Shown piece after piece: positions 43,453 to 51,975 of a DNA stretch of 64,000 bases. The position numbers and the translations under genes were made by a program. Origin of the DNA: Actinomadura violacea (GTDB lineage: Bacteria > Actinomycetota > Actinomycetes > Streptosporangiales > Streptosporangiaceae); the NCBI RefSeq assembly GCF_017573465.1, contig NZ_JAGEPF010000044.1, forward strand, positions 1 through 64,000. Reading direction: 5' to 3'. Each line of letters opens with the position of its first letter. The first letter of the stretch is position 1. The notes beneath the pieces were generated by a model. It had not been told where the DNA came from. It saw only the letters and a list, made by a program, of their open reading frames with translations, and made no database searches.

Positions 43453-43482
43453 AATGTACGGCTGATTCTTGACGGCTGTCAA
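43453..43482 (-). promoter_or_regulatory. Promoter with overlapping palindrome upstream of the hydrolase-MFS operon
   Basis: On the minus strand TTGACA (43477-43482) and TACATT (43453-43458) are separated by 18 bases, a near-consensus promoter. The -35 lies inside TTGACAGCCGTCAA (43469-43482), whose ends TTGAC and GTCAA are inverted copies, so a repressor bound there would block transcription. The PaaX-family gene next door is the candidate regulator. Confidence 0.6.
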
Positions 43483-43534
43483 TAATGTGACGAATATCGG
43501 ACCATGCGCCGCCGCACCCCGATGATCAGCGGTT

Positions 43535-44374
43535 TCAGCTCAGCGGAAGGGTGTCCAGGATCCGGGCGGCCTCCACCGCCGCGGGCCGCTCCCACCGCCC
43601 CGCGAGATCGCGGAACACCGCCTCCGCGCGCATCGCGGGCCAGCCCTCCGGCAGATGCTCGGCCGGCAGGTGCGGGTCGCGGCGCACCAGCTCCAGCCAG
43701 TCGCTGTGCAGGACGAGCTGCCGCGCGAGATCGTCCGGCAGGCCCTCCGCCGCGGCCGGGCGGCCACCGGCGCCGCCGGTATCCCAGCGGTCGAGGAACG
43801 CCTGGTAGCGGGACGCCATCGCCGGCACGTCGAACGCGGTCTCCAGCACGTCCCGCACCTGCGTCGGCGGCAGCACGCTCCCGCCGAACACCCGGATGTG
43901 GGACTCCAGCCCGAGGCCCGCCAGCGCCGCCGCGACGTCGACCATGCCGGGCGCCGCCCACAGGCCGTTCTGCAGCGGCCCGAACCCCGCCCAGACCAGC
44001 CGGGACCGCAGGTCGTGCCGCTCGCGCCGCCAGTCCTCCGGCAGCGAGAACCCGACGAGCGTCCACCGGCCGTCCCAGTCGCGGTTGACGACGCCCGCCC
44101 GCCAGATCCGCTCCCGGCCGTCCTCCAGGACCCCTGCGGCGTGCGCGGACAGCGCGAAGTACATCTTGCGGCCCTGCCGGTGCCGCTCCAGCAGCCCGCG
44201 CTTGACCATCCGGTTCAGCGACGTCCGGACCGCGTGCTCGCCGATCCCCACCCGGCCGAGCACCTCGATGACGCTGCCCGCCGACACCGCGACGGGCCGC
44301 CCGAGCACGTGCGCCCCGAAGAACGTCAGCATCAGCGGGCGCGTGCGCGCCTCGGCGGCACCGGAGTCAGGCAT
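43535..44374 (-). CDS. PaaX-family transcriptional regulator
   Basis: A 279-residue regulator with an N-terminal winged helix (RPLMLTFFGAHVLGRP, GEHAVRTSLNRMVKRGLLERHRQGR) and the PaaX C-terminal domain (WTLVGFSLPEDWRRERHDLRSRLVWAGFGPLQNGLW is its hallmark, seen here in pieces). PaaX members repress catabolic or efflux genes until a CoA-thioester or aromatic ligand binds. TACGCT (44381-44386, minus strand) ends 6 bases before the ATG, suggesting a leaderless mRNA. The hydrolase-MFS operon lies 123 bases downstream on the same strand with its own promoter. Confidence 0.82.
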   Translation of the reverse strand: MPDSGAAEARTRPLMLTFFGAHVLGRPVAVSAGSVIEVLGRVGIGEHAVRTSLNRMVKRGLLERHRQGRKMYFALSAHAAGVLEDGRERIWRAGVVNRDWDGRWTLVGFSLPEDWRRERHDLRSRLVWAGFGPLQNGLWAAPGMVDVAAALAGLGLESHIRVFGGSVLPPTQVRDVLETAFDVPAMASRYQAFLDRWDTGGAGGRPAAAEGLPDDLARQLVLHSDWLELVRRDPHLPAEHLPEGWPAMRAEAVFRDLAGRWERPAAVEAARILDTLPLS

Positions 44375-44415
44375 CCCCACAGCGTAAGGGGACCCGCGCG
44401 GCCGGCCGGCGCCCG

Positions 44416-45057
44416 CTAGTTCTTGAGCAGGTCGTCCAGGAGCGCGTCGTAGTCGTCCTCGCTGCGGCCGAGGTCGATGCGCGCCCGGTAGCGCAGCCGC
44501 AGCAGCGCCTCGAGGCTGTCCTCGGCGAGCGCGACGTCGTCGGGCCCCGGCGTGAGGGACTCGTCGTCGGCGACCGGCGGCTCGTCGGGGTCGCCGATCC
44601 CGGTGCCGACGGCCCGGTCGCGCAGCGCGAGCACCACGTCGGCGCCGCTGGTGGCCCAGTCGTGCGCGCCGGACGCGTCGCCCTGCGCGTAGAGCACCTC
44701 GGCGACGGTGCGGTACACCTCGGGGTCGCGCGGCTTGTCGGCGCGGATCTGGTCGACGAGCGTGCGCGCCTCGTCGGCCCGGTCCAGTTCGAACAGCGCG
44801 TCGGCCAGGTAGGCGCGCGGGTCGCCGTACACCTCGCCGCCGTCCTCCAGGGCCTTGCGGTACAGCTCGGCGGCCCGGCCGTGGTCGCCGGCGTGCTGCC
44901 ACTGCTCGCCGGCGCGCAGCAGGACGTTGGCGCGCGACACGCCGCCCGTCACCGACTCGGCCAGCTCGGACAGCCGCTCGGCCGCCGAGATGTGATCGCC
45001 GGTGCGCAGGGTGTCGAACTCCAGGTCGTCGAGATCGTCTTCCGTCACATGCGTCAC
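44416..45057 (-). CDS. TPR-repeat protein
   Basis: A 213-residue acidic cytosolic protein made of tetratricopeptide-like helices (RANVLLRAGEQWQHAGDHG, AELYRKALEDGG, PRAYLADALFELDRADEA). No catalytic domain is seen; it probably mediates protein contacts. The GTG at 45057 lies 6 bases after TAGCGT (45064-45069, minus strand), which favours it over the GTG three codons later. It lies upstream of the PaaX gene and downstream of the NYN gene on the same strand. Confidence 0.75.
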   Translation of the reverse strand: MTHVTEDDLDDLEFDTLRTGDHISAAERLSELAESVTGGVSRANVLLRAGEQWQHAGDHGRAAELYRKALEDGGEVYGDPRAYLADALFELDRADEARTLVDQIRADKPRDPEVYRTVAEVLYAQGDASGAHDWATSGADVVLALRDRAVGTGIGDPDEPPVADDESLTPGPDDVALAEDSLEALLRLRYRARIDLGRSEDDYDALLDDLLKN

Positions 45058-45149
45058 GGTTCAACGCTACCCGCCGGCGGCCGGCCGAAGCGGGCGAATC
45101 ACTGATGATCGTGCATTACCCGCCCGTAAGTGTCCGGGGCGTACCGCCG

Positions 45150-46682
45150 TCACCTGCGGGAACGTTCGAGGGCGTCCCAGAATCCGCGGCGCAGCGCGTG
45201 CCGCACCTCGTCGTGGAGCAGGAAGTCGATGGGCAGCGACGAGCCCTGCAGCAGGCGCGCCTCCAGGTCGGAGGGCATGCGGGGCTTGCGGGCGAGGACG
45301 GCCTCGAGCCACAGCGCGGGCGCGTCCCGGGCGACGGACTCGCCGAAGTCCTGGCCCTCCTGGTGCGCGGCCTTCACGGCGTCGGCGAGGGTCGGGGTGT
45401 TCTGCTGCGCGGGGACGGGCGCGATCTGCTGCGGCCCGGTGTAGGGGCCGTGCGGCCGGCTCTCCGGCAGCGGCGAGGCGCCGGACGAGTGGGGCGGCAG
45501 GTTCTGCGGGGGCAGCGTCTGCGGCGGGGGCGGCGGCGAGGGGGACGGCACCGGCGACGGCGAGCCGTACTGCGGGCCGCTGAGCGGCGGCCGGCTCGGC
45601 GCCGGAGCGGGGGACGACGCGGGCGGGGCCTGGAGCGGCGAGGACGGCAGGGGCAGCCCGCCGGAGCCCAGCGAGGACGACGAGCCCAGCGACGACGACG
45701 ACCCGAGGCCGCCGCTGCCGGGCAGGGGCAGCGGTCCGGTGGGGACACCGACGCCGCTGCTGCCGCCGAGGCCGGGCGTACCGGACGGCCCGGACGACGC
45801 CGACGGCGACGATCCGATGCCCGACGAGCCCATCCCCGACGAGCCCATCCCCGAGGAGCTCATGCCGGGCGAGTTCATCCCGGACGAACCCATCCCTGAC
45901 GAACCCATGCCGGAGGAGCCCATCCCCGACGAGCCGATCCCGGACGAGCCGAGGCCCGACGCGGCGGGGCTCAGCGGCGGCTGCCCGCCGATCGGCGACG
46001 ACGGCGGCGGGCCGTTGTGCGCGGTGGTCTGGAGCGGGCCGAGCGGCGCGCCGGCGCCGCCGGGGCCGTGCCCGTTGGAGCCGTGCCCGTTGGACAGCGG
46101 GCCGGCGCCGAGCGCGGGCGGCCCGGCGCCGGCCCCGGAGTCGATGCCGCTGAGCAGGTTGACGTAGGGGCGCAGGTGCCCGGCGCCGATCTCGATGAGG
46201 TCGTCGCACTCCTGGCGCAGCACCCGGGAGATCGTCCAGTTGCCGTCGACGGCGACGTGCACGACGGTGACGCGCAGGCCGAGGTCCTGGGCGTCGGAGA
46301 CGACCTGGGCGAGGTCCTCGTCGCCGCTGACCACGACGGCGTCGGCGAGCGCGCCGTTGCGGGCGAGGGTCATCAGGTCGCGGTGGATCTCGGTGTCGAC
46401 GCCCTCGCGGCGGCCCGGGCGGATGCGGCCGAGGCGGAGCTTGAGGCCGGGCAGGTCGGCGAGCGCGTCGTGCTCGGGGGCGCGGCGGCCCTCGACGGTC
46501 GCCTCGTACCAGTAGCAGCGCAGCAGCGGCATGCCGGTGCGCTCGCGCGCGAGGTTGCCGAGCAGTTGCAGCAGCCCGCCGAAGTCCCACGAGACGGTCT
46601 CGCGATGGCGGGTGCCGTGCACCGCCATGGCGCCGTCGGCCAGCAGGTAGCCGGCGTCTACGAACAGCGCGCAGCGATCCAT
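45150..46682 (-). CDS. NYN/PIN-fold ribonuclease-like protein with a long low-complexity insert
   Basis: A 510-residue protein. The N-terminal 170 residues form a NYN (PIN-like) domain with the metal-binding acidic residues in CALFVDAGYLL (Asp9) and VVSGDEDLAQVV, so RNA cleavage is likely. Residues about 180-420 are Gly/Ser/Pro-rich, including a run of SSGMG pentapeptides (about 244-291). A conserved helical domain of about 90 residues closes the protein (LADAVKAAHQEGQDFGE, FLLHDEVRHALRRGFWDALE). The ATG at 46682 follows AGAGGAAGG. Function in the cell is unknown. Confidence 0.8.
   Translation of the reverse strand: MDRCALFVDAGYLLADGAMAVHGTRHRETVSWDFGGLLQLLGNLARERTGMPLLRCYWYEATVEGRRAPEHDALADLPGLKLRLGRIRPGRREGVDTEIHRDLMTLARNGALADAVVVSGDEDLAQVVSDAQDLGLRVTVVHVAVDGNWTISRVLRQECDDLIEIGAGHLRPYVNLLSGIDSGAGAGPPALGAGPLSNGHGSNGHGPGGAGAPLGPLQTTAHNGPPPSSPIGGQPPLSPAASGLGSSGIGSSGMGSSGMGSSGMGSSGMNSPGMSSSGMGSSGMGSSGIGSSPSASSGPSGTPGLGGSSGVGVPTGPLPLPGSGGLGSSSSLGSSSSLGSGGLPLPSSPLQAPPASSPAPAPSRPPLSGPQYGSPSPVPSPSPPPPPQTLPPQNLPPHSSGASPLPESRPHGPYTGPQQIAPVPAQQNTPTLADAVKAAHQEGQDFGESVARDAPALWLEAVLARKPRMPSDLEARLLQGSSLPIDFLLHDEVRHALRRGFWDALERSRR
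45811..45954 (-). repeat. Tandem 15-base coding repeats (GSSGM units) in the NYN gene
   Basis: About ten imperfect copies of a 15-base unit of the form GACGAGCCCATCCCC on the plus strand, encoding GSSGM/GSSGI pentapeptides in the NYN protein. Such runs expand and contract by slippage, so copy number probably varies between strains. Confidence 0.75.
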
Positions 46683-46923
46683 GCGACACCGCCCTTCCTC
46701 TAACGGGAGCTCACAGGCCGGCGTAGTGACCTCGGGCGCCTAATAGCGTAGTGAAGCCCGTCAGCCCCGTAGGCCAATACGGCGATTCGCACTCTTTCAT
46801 GGCATACCGCCGGTTCGCGACTCCCCAGTAACAACAAACCGGGAACCGCGGCGGACGCTACCAGCCGATGCCCTCCCGCCCCGCCCTTCCCCATGATCTT
46901 TACGGGAAGAGCAGGTGGCCGGT

Positions 46924-48306
46924 TCACCCGTAGGGCCCCCGCGACCGTGCCTTCAACCGCCCATGGAACCGGCCGTCGGCGAGGACGGGCGCCATGACCT
47001 GCCGCGGAACCCCGGCGGGCGGCCCCGCGCCGGTGTCGACGCGCACCGCGCCGCCCACCTTGACGTGCACGCCGCCGCCGACCTTGACGTCCACCAGGTC
47101 GTGCCCGCCCGTGCGGACGGTGACGCGGACGAACAGCCCGTGCGGCGGCCGGTGGACGGGCGGCCGCGGCTTGGGTCGCGGCGGCCGCTTGTGCAGGTGC
47201 TGCCGCGGCGGCTTGGCGGCCGGCGGCGCCTTGACGTGCGGTTTCGGATGCGGCGCGGGCCGCTGCGCCACCGGCTCGACCACGGGCGCCGCCGGACGCG
47301 GAGGCGCCGGACGCGGCGCGGGCGGCTTCGGGGCGGGCGGGCGCGGCGCGGCCTGCGCGATGGCGGGCGGGTCGTGCGCGGGCTCGATCGGCTCCTTGTC
47401 GGACACGAGCATCATCGCGGCGGCCACCGCGGCCGCCACCGCCACCGCGCCGCCGCCCGCGAGCGCCTGCTGCTGCCGTTTCGGCAGGTACCGCAGCCAG
47501 CTGAACAGCCCGGCCTTGGACGCCAGCGCCACGCCCGACGCGGTGCCGAGCACCAGCGGGCCGAGCCCCTCGCGCAGCGCCGTGTTCAGGGCGGCGAGCT
47601 CGGTGTACAGCGTCTTGCAGTGCGCGCAGCCGTCCAGGTGCCGCTGGATGCGGCGGCTCTCGCGGCCCGCCAGCGCGCCCCGCACGAACGACCCGAGCCG
47701 CTCCATCGTCGACCGGCACTCGCGGGGCGTCACGTCCCGGCTCTCGATGTGCATCTGCAGGTACGCCTGCCGCAGCCCCTCGCGGGCCCGGTAGGCGAGC
47801 GCCGCCGCGCCGTTGGCGGTGAGGCCGAGCAGCGGCGCGACCTCCGCCGGCTTCGCGCCCTCGACCTCGGTGTGCCAGAGCACCTCCTGCCAGCGGTCGG
47901 GCAGCGACCGGTACGCCCGGACGATCAGCGAGCGCTCCAGCTCGGCGAGCGCCGGGTCCTCGAAGGGGACGCCCTCGTCGAACTCCTCGATCTGGTCGGT
48001 GCGGTGGACACGGCGGTCGGCGCGCCGCCGGTCGTACACCGAGCGGCGCACGGCGGTGAGCAGGTACGGGCGGAACCCGGTGTCGGGCCCGGCGCCGCGC
48101 CGCAGCACGCCGAGGACCTTGGCGAACGCGTCCTGCACGGCGTCCTCGGCGGCGGCCTGGTCGGAGCCGCCGGTCAGGTGCCGGGCGAGGCCGCGGGCCG
48201 CCGCGACGTGCCGCTCGTACAGCGTCGCGTACGCCGACACGTCGCCGTCGCGGACCCGGGAGATGAGCGCCGCGTCCCCGGTCCCGGTCGTGGCGGGCTC
48301 CTCCAC
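46924..48306 (-). CDS. ECF sigma factor fused to its own zinc-finger anti-sigma and membrane domain
   Basis: The 460-residue protein has sigma regions 2 and 4 (about residues 10-175; DAVQDAFAKVL, LPDRWQEVLWHTEVEG), then a zinc-binding anti-sigma motif His223-x3-Cys227-x2-Cys230. One or two hydrophobic segments follow (about 255-330), and then a long Pro/Ala/Lys-rich tail with a small beta block (LFVRVTVRTGGHDLVDVKVGGGV) that should lie outside the cell. ECF groups with such C-terminal fusions are known in actinobacteria; release may need proteolysis. The GTG at 48306 follows GGAGG. No separate anti-sigma gene is adjacent. Confidence 0.85.
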   Translation of the reverse strand: MEEPATTGTGDAALISRVRDGDVSAYATLYERHVAAARGLARHLTGGSDQAAAEDAVQDAFAKVLGVLRRGAGPDTGFRPYLLTAVRRSVYDRRRADRRVHRTDQIEEFDEGVPFEDPALAELERSLIVRAYRSLPDRWQEVLWHTEVEGAKPAEVAPLLGLTANGAAALAYRAREGLRQAYLQMHIESRDVTPRECRSTMERLGSFVRGALAGRESRRIQRHLDGCAHCKTLYTELAALNTALREGLGPLVLGTASGVALASKAGLFSWLRYLPKRQQQALAGGGAVAVAAAVAAAMMLVSDKEPIEPAHDPPAIAQAAPRPPAPKPPAPRPAPPRPAAPVVEPVAQRPAPHPKPHVKAPPAAKPPRQHLHKRPPRPKPRPPVHRPPHGLFVRVTVRTGGHDLVDVKVGGGVHVKVGGAVRVDTGAGPPAGVPRQVMAPVLADGRFHGRLKARSRGPYG

Positions 48307-48493
48307 GTGGCCTCCCTCACGGACGCGCCGTCCTTGGCGGGCTCTTCGCCACCCCGATGCTAGCTCGTTGTGACGCCTTGACCACACATTGTCGCTCACG
48401 CCGGGGGTCGCCATGTTCGATTTCGCAGAACCGCGTCATGGACGGTTCCCTCGCGCGTTGGAGGGGCGTGGACGGTTCCCCAGGCCGTCCGCC

Positions 48494-48538
48494 CGGGGTG
48501 CGCCCGTTCCGGCGAGGGGGCTGAACGGGTGCACCCCG
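48494..48538. terminator. 16-base-pair hairpin after the PhoD gene
   Basis: CGGGGTGCGCCCGTTC (48494-48509) pairs with GAACGGGTGCACCCCG (48523-48538) with one G-T pair, 38 bases past the phosphatase stop on the minus strand. Confidence 0.7.
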
Positions 48539-48575
48539 CTCCGTCCGTCGTGCCTGGTGGGCACGCGGAGCGGCG

Positions 48576-50204
48576 TCAGCCGCCGATGGCGGCGCGGCCC
48601 AGTTCGGTGAGGGCGGTCTCCGTGCGCGGCGTCTCCCACCGGACGGTGCACTGTCGGCCGGTCAGTTCGACGGTGGCGATCGCGTTGTCGAACCACGGGC
48701 CGTCGGTCATCCGCCACCGCAGCGGCGGTGCGGGCACCTTCGCGAGCTTGGCCAGCGCGCGGAACGCCCCGCTCACGCCGCGCATGGACGCGAAGCGGTT
48801 GGCGCGCTGGATCGTCCCGTTCAGCGGGTTGCGCAGCGGCGAGCAGATGATCTGCGAGATGGCGGACGCGGTGCCGGGCGCGGTGACCCGGGACAGGCAC
48901 GAGTAGTGGATGTCACCGGAGAGAAAGGAGATGCTGGCCGGGGCGGCACCCCGTTCTCCCTTACCGACGGCGATCACGTCCTCGGCGACCTCGCGGAAGG
49001 AGCGCTCGAACGCCGCCCAGTGCTCCAGGTCGGCGGCCTGCCGGACCTTCTCGCCGACGGCGGCGGCGCGCCGTCCCCATGCGCCGCCCGCGACGGCCTC
49101 GTTCCACGACTCGGCGTGGTGGATGGTGCGGGGCAGCAGGTAGGGCAGCGAGCTGGCGATGAGCAGGTGGTCCATGCCGCCCTGGCACTGCTCGTCCAGC
49201 CAGCGGAACTCCTCGTCGTCCAGCATCCCGCGGCGGTCGGGGGTGAGCAGCCGGGAGCAGCGGCTGTCGACGACGACGAGCCGGGTGCCGCCCCAGTCGT
49301 GCGCGTAGCTCCACCGCATCGTGTCGGGCTGCTTGTCGGCGCGCTCGGCGAACTCGTCCAGCACCGCGCCGGCGTCGCCGCCGGCCTCCGACACGACGCG
49401 CACTTGCGCGAGGAGGGGGTCGGCCGCCCGGTCCTCCGGCGACATGTTCCCGAGGTGCTGGTAGATCCAGTAGGAGCCGATGCCGCCGGTGATCCGGGCC
49501 CGCCACCACGGCTGCGCCCACATCTGCTGCCGCCACGCGTACGAGGTGTTCCAGTCGTCGCGGATGTCGTGGTCGTCGAAGATGGTGAAGGTCGGGACGG
49601 TCGACAGCAGCCACCGGACGGCCCGGTCGTCGTGCCAGGCCAGCTTGTACAGGTGGGTGTAGTCCTCGAAGTCGGCGGCCTCGTCGACGGGCGGTTCGTC
49701 CGCGGCGCGCCGGCCCCGGATGAACTCCTTCATCTCCTCGCTCAGCTCGTCGGCATAGACCTGGTCGCCGACCATCAGCAGGACGTCGGGCCAGGCCGCG
49801 TCGTCGCCGCCGTCCTTGAGGCGGTGCGCGAACGCGGCGAGCGCGTCGTGCCCGAACTTCTCGGGGGTGCCGGGGGAGCGGCGGCACGACCCGAACGAGA
49901 TGCGCAGCGTCCCGGCCGGGTCGAGGGTCCTGATCTGGCTGGCGGGGTAGGCGGAGCCGGGTTCCGGCCAGACCGTCTCGCCGTCGAGGAGCACCTGGTA
50001 GGGGACGCGGGCGCCGGGGTCGAGGCCGTCGACCTCCACGACCGCGTAGTGGTGGCCGTGCGCGGTGAACGTGCGGGCGGCCGCGTCGACGCCGTGCTCG
50101 GCGGCGACCACGCGGACCTCGCACGGGCGGTCGGTCTCCACCCAGATCGTCGCGGTATGGGCGCTGACATGGCGGAGGTGGGGGCCGAGTGCCAAAGCGG
50201 TCAT
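48576..50204 (-). CDS. phoD: PhoD-like alkaline phosphatase/phosphodiesterase
   Basis: A 542-residue metallophosphoesterase of the PhoD family. It has an N-terminal fibronectin-like part (ATIWVETDRPCEVRV) and the catalytic stretch with FGSCRR, LMVGDQVYADE, FDDHDIRDDWN and FLSGDIHYSC carrying the Asp, His and Asn metal ligands. Unlike classical PhoD it has no Tat signal at the N-terminus, so it should be cytoplasmic or exported another way. The ATG at 50204 follows GAGAG. It ends at a strong hairpin. Confidence 0.85.
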   Translation of the reverse strand: MTALALGPHLRHVSAHTATIWVETDRPCEVRVVAAEHGVDAAARTFTAHGHHYAVVEVDGLDPGARVPYQVLLDGETVWPEPGSAYPASQIRTLDPAGTLRISFGSCRRSPGTPEKFGHDALAAFAHRLKDGGDDAAWPDVLLMVGDQVYADELSEEMKEFIRGRRAADEPPVDEAADFEDYTHLYKLAWHDDRAVRWLLSTVPTFTIFDDHDIRDDWNTSYAWRQQMWAQPWWRARITGGIGSYWIYQHLGNMSPEDRAADPLLAQVRVVSEAGGDAGAVLDEFAERADKQPDTMRWSYAHDWGGTRLVVVDSRCSRLLTPDRRGMLDDEEFRWLDEQCQGGMDHLLIASSLPYLLPRTIHHAESWNEAVAGGAWGRRAAAVGEKVRQAADLEHWAAFERSFREVAEDVIAVGKGERGAAPASISFLSGDIHYSCLSRVTAPGTASAISQIICSPLRNPLNGTIQRANRFASMRGVSGAFRALAKLAKVPAPPLRWRMTDGPWFDNAIATVELTGRQCTVRWETPRTETALTELGRAAIGG

Positions 50205-50253
50205 AGAAGGTCTCTCTAGCGGAACCCGGCGCTTCGCGTCCACCCCGTTGCGG

Positions 50254-51246
50254 TCAGTGTGCGCCGCTATCCAGGAACGCGGCTTCGGTATCCGGGGGTA
50301 GCCCTACGGTGGGACGGTCCGGGCGTTGCGGTGCCTGCCCGCCGATGGTCTGCAGCCAGTTCCAGGTGTCCTGCACGGTCTCCTCTATGGGGCGGCAGTG
50401 CAGTCCCGTGGCGAGCGCCTTGGAGACGTTGCCCTGGTGCATCGAGTCGTGCTCCTCGCCGGGCGGCAGCCAGATGGGGAGCTGGATCCACGGCTCGATA
50501 CCGGCCTTGAGGATCGCCTCCGGGGACGCCCATACGAACTCGGCGTCGGAGCCCGTCGTGCGGGCGCACGCGGCGAGGAGGTCGCCCATCGTCGTGTGCC
50601 CGGGCGGGCTCACCAGGTTGTAGGGGCCGCCTAGCCGCTGCTCTATGGCGTCCAGCGTCCAGGCGGCCAGGTCGCGCACGTCGATGTACTGGAGCGCCAT
50701 GTCGCGCGGGCCCGGAGCCAGGACCCGCCCCGCGCGCGCGATGCGAGTGAGCCACCACGGCAGGCGTCCGATGTTCTCGTAGGGGCCGAGTATCAGGCCC
50801 GCACGGACGAGCAGGGCGTTGTCGCCGAACGCGTCGATCGCCGCCAGTTCGCCGCCGCGCTTGGCCTCCGCATAGGCGACGTCACCGTCGTCCATGGAGC
50901 CTTCTACTACGGCGGCGCTCTCGTCGAGCCCGGCGCCGGTCGGGTACGCGTAGACGGAGCGGCTGGAGATGTAGACGTACTGGCCGACGCGTCCCCTGAG
51001 GAAGCGGGCGGCGTCGCGGACGACGGACGGTGCGGCCGACCAGGTGTCGATGACCGCGTCCCACTCCCCGCCGGCGAGGACGTCGAGACCGTCGCGCGTG
51101 GTCCGGTCGCCGTGCAGGGCGGTCACGCCGTCCGGGGGTTCGTGGCGGCCGCGGTGGAAGACGGTGACGTCCCAGCCGCGCGCCAGCGCCGCGTCGGTCA
51201 TGGCGCGCCCGACGAACTCGGTACCGCCCAGCATCAGAAGTCTCAT
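50254..51246 (-). CDS. NAD-dependent epimerase/dehydratase
   Basis: A 330-residue extended short-chain dehydrogenase with the Rossmann motif LMLGGTEFVGRAM and the active-site region YVYISSRSVYA (a catalytic Tyr-x3-Lys is not clear, but YAEAKRGGE holds a Tyr-x3-Lys). The substrate is probably a nucleotide sugar or similar; unknown. TACAGT (51254-51259, minus strand) ends 7 bases before the ATG at 51246, so a leaderless mRNA is likely. Overlapping palindromes occupy the promoter at 51257-51280. Confidence 0.82.
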   Translation of the reverse strand: MRLLMLGGTEFVGRAMTDAALARGWDVTVFHRGRHEPPDGVTALHGDRTTRDGLDVLAGGEWDAVIDTWSAAPSVVRDAARFLRGRVGQYVYISSRSVYAYPTGAGLDESAAVVEGSMDDGDVAYAEAKRGGELAAIDAFGDNALLVRAGLILGPYENIGRLPWWLTRIARAGRVLAPGPRDMALQYIDVRDLAAWTLDAIEQRLGGPYNLVSPPGHTTMGDLLAACARTTGSDAEFVWASPEAILKAGIEPWIQLPIWLPPGEEHDSMHQGNVSKALATGLHCRPIEETVQDTWNWLQTIGGQAPQRPDRPTVGLPPDTEAAFLDSGAH

Positions 51247-51256
51247 GCGGCGAACT

Positions 51257-51280
51257 GTACGGTCCGTACGTTGCGTACGG
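51257..51280. promoter_or_regulatory. Overlapping palindromes at the epimerase promoter
   Basis: GTACGG-T-CCGTAC (51257-51269) and CCGTACG-TTG-CGTACGG (51264-51280) share their central half site. They overlap the -10 of the epimerase gene. This pattern suits a dimeric repressor with three half sites; the TetR gene directly upstream is the nearest candidate. Confidence 0.55.
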
Positions 51281-51304
51281 AAGCGTTGCACGCTCCCAGC
51301 GGAA

Positions 51305-51871
51305 TCACATCCGCTGCGCCGCGATGCCCCGGAGCAGCGTGTCCACCACGAGCGTCGCGAGCGCGCCCGGGTTCTCGGTGTCGCGTCCCGTGCTCGCCTC
51401 ATAGAGCAGCGCGTAGTAGACGCGCCGCGCCCACACCACGTCGACGTCGTCGCGCACGAGGCCGGCCTCCTGCGCGCGCAGGAAGAGCTCGTCGCACTTG
51501 GCCGCGATCTCGGCCTGCACGCGGACGACCTCGGGGATCGTCGACCTCCCGGCCCGGGTCATCGCGAAGCCCCAGCCGATCTTGACCTCCAGGACGTTCG
51601 CGGTGACCTGGTACAGCGTGACGAGCGGCGGCGCGCTCGCGTCCGGCGCCGCGTCCACGGCCTCCGCGAGCCGCCGGACGGCCCATTCGGTGAGCGCGTC
51701 GATCAGCGCGTCGCGGGTCGCGAACCGCCGGTGCACGGTCGTCCGCGCGACGCCGGCGGCCTCGGCGATCTGCTCCATCGTGGCCGCCGGGTCGGCGGAC
51801 AGGACCCGTTCGGCCGCTTCCAGGATCGTCCGGACGGTCCGCTCGGCGTCCGCGCGCAATGGTCTGCTCAC
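51305..51871 (-). CDS. TetR-family transcriptional regulator
   Basis: A 188-residue regulator with the TetR helix-turn-helix (TILEAAERVLSADPAATMEQIAEAAGVARTTVHRRF across the region) and a variable helical ligand domain. TACTGT (51879-51884, minus strand) ends 7 bases before the GTG at 51871, a leaderless arrangement. It diverges from a short-chain dehydrogenase gene across a perfect palindrome, so it probably represses that gene and itself. The epimerase gene follows downstream on the same strand. Confidence 0.85.
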   Translation of the reverse strand: MSRPLRADAERTVRTILEAAERVLSADPAATMEQIAEAAGVARTTVHRRFATRDALIDALTEWAVRRLAEAVDAAPDASAPPLVTLYQVTANVLEVKIGWGFAMTRAGRSTIPEVVRVQAEIAAKCDELFLRAQEAGLVRDDVDVVWARRVYYALLYEASTGRDTENPGALATLVVDTLLRGIAAQRM

Positions 51872-51874
51872 CCT

Positions 51875-51933
51875 TGAAACAGTACAACAGCGTCTCAGTT
51901 GGAATGCTACTTGCAACATAAGTGTTGCAAGTA
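51875..51933. promoter_or_regulatory. Two operator-like palindromes between tetR and the dehydrogenase gene
   Basis: TACTTGCAAC (51908-51917) and GTTGCAAGTA (51924-51933) are exact inverted copies. A weaker dyad, TGAAAC (51875-51880) and GTCTCA (51892-51897), covers the tetR promoter. The strong palindrome is placed to block the divergent dehydrogenase gene. Confidence 0.7.
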
Positions 51934-51975
51934 TTAGCTTGAATGCATCACCAGTGACGCACGAAGGAGGATCCC

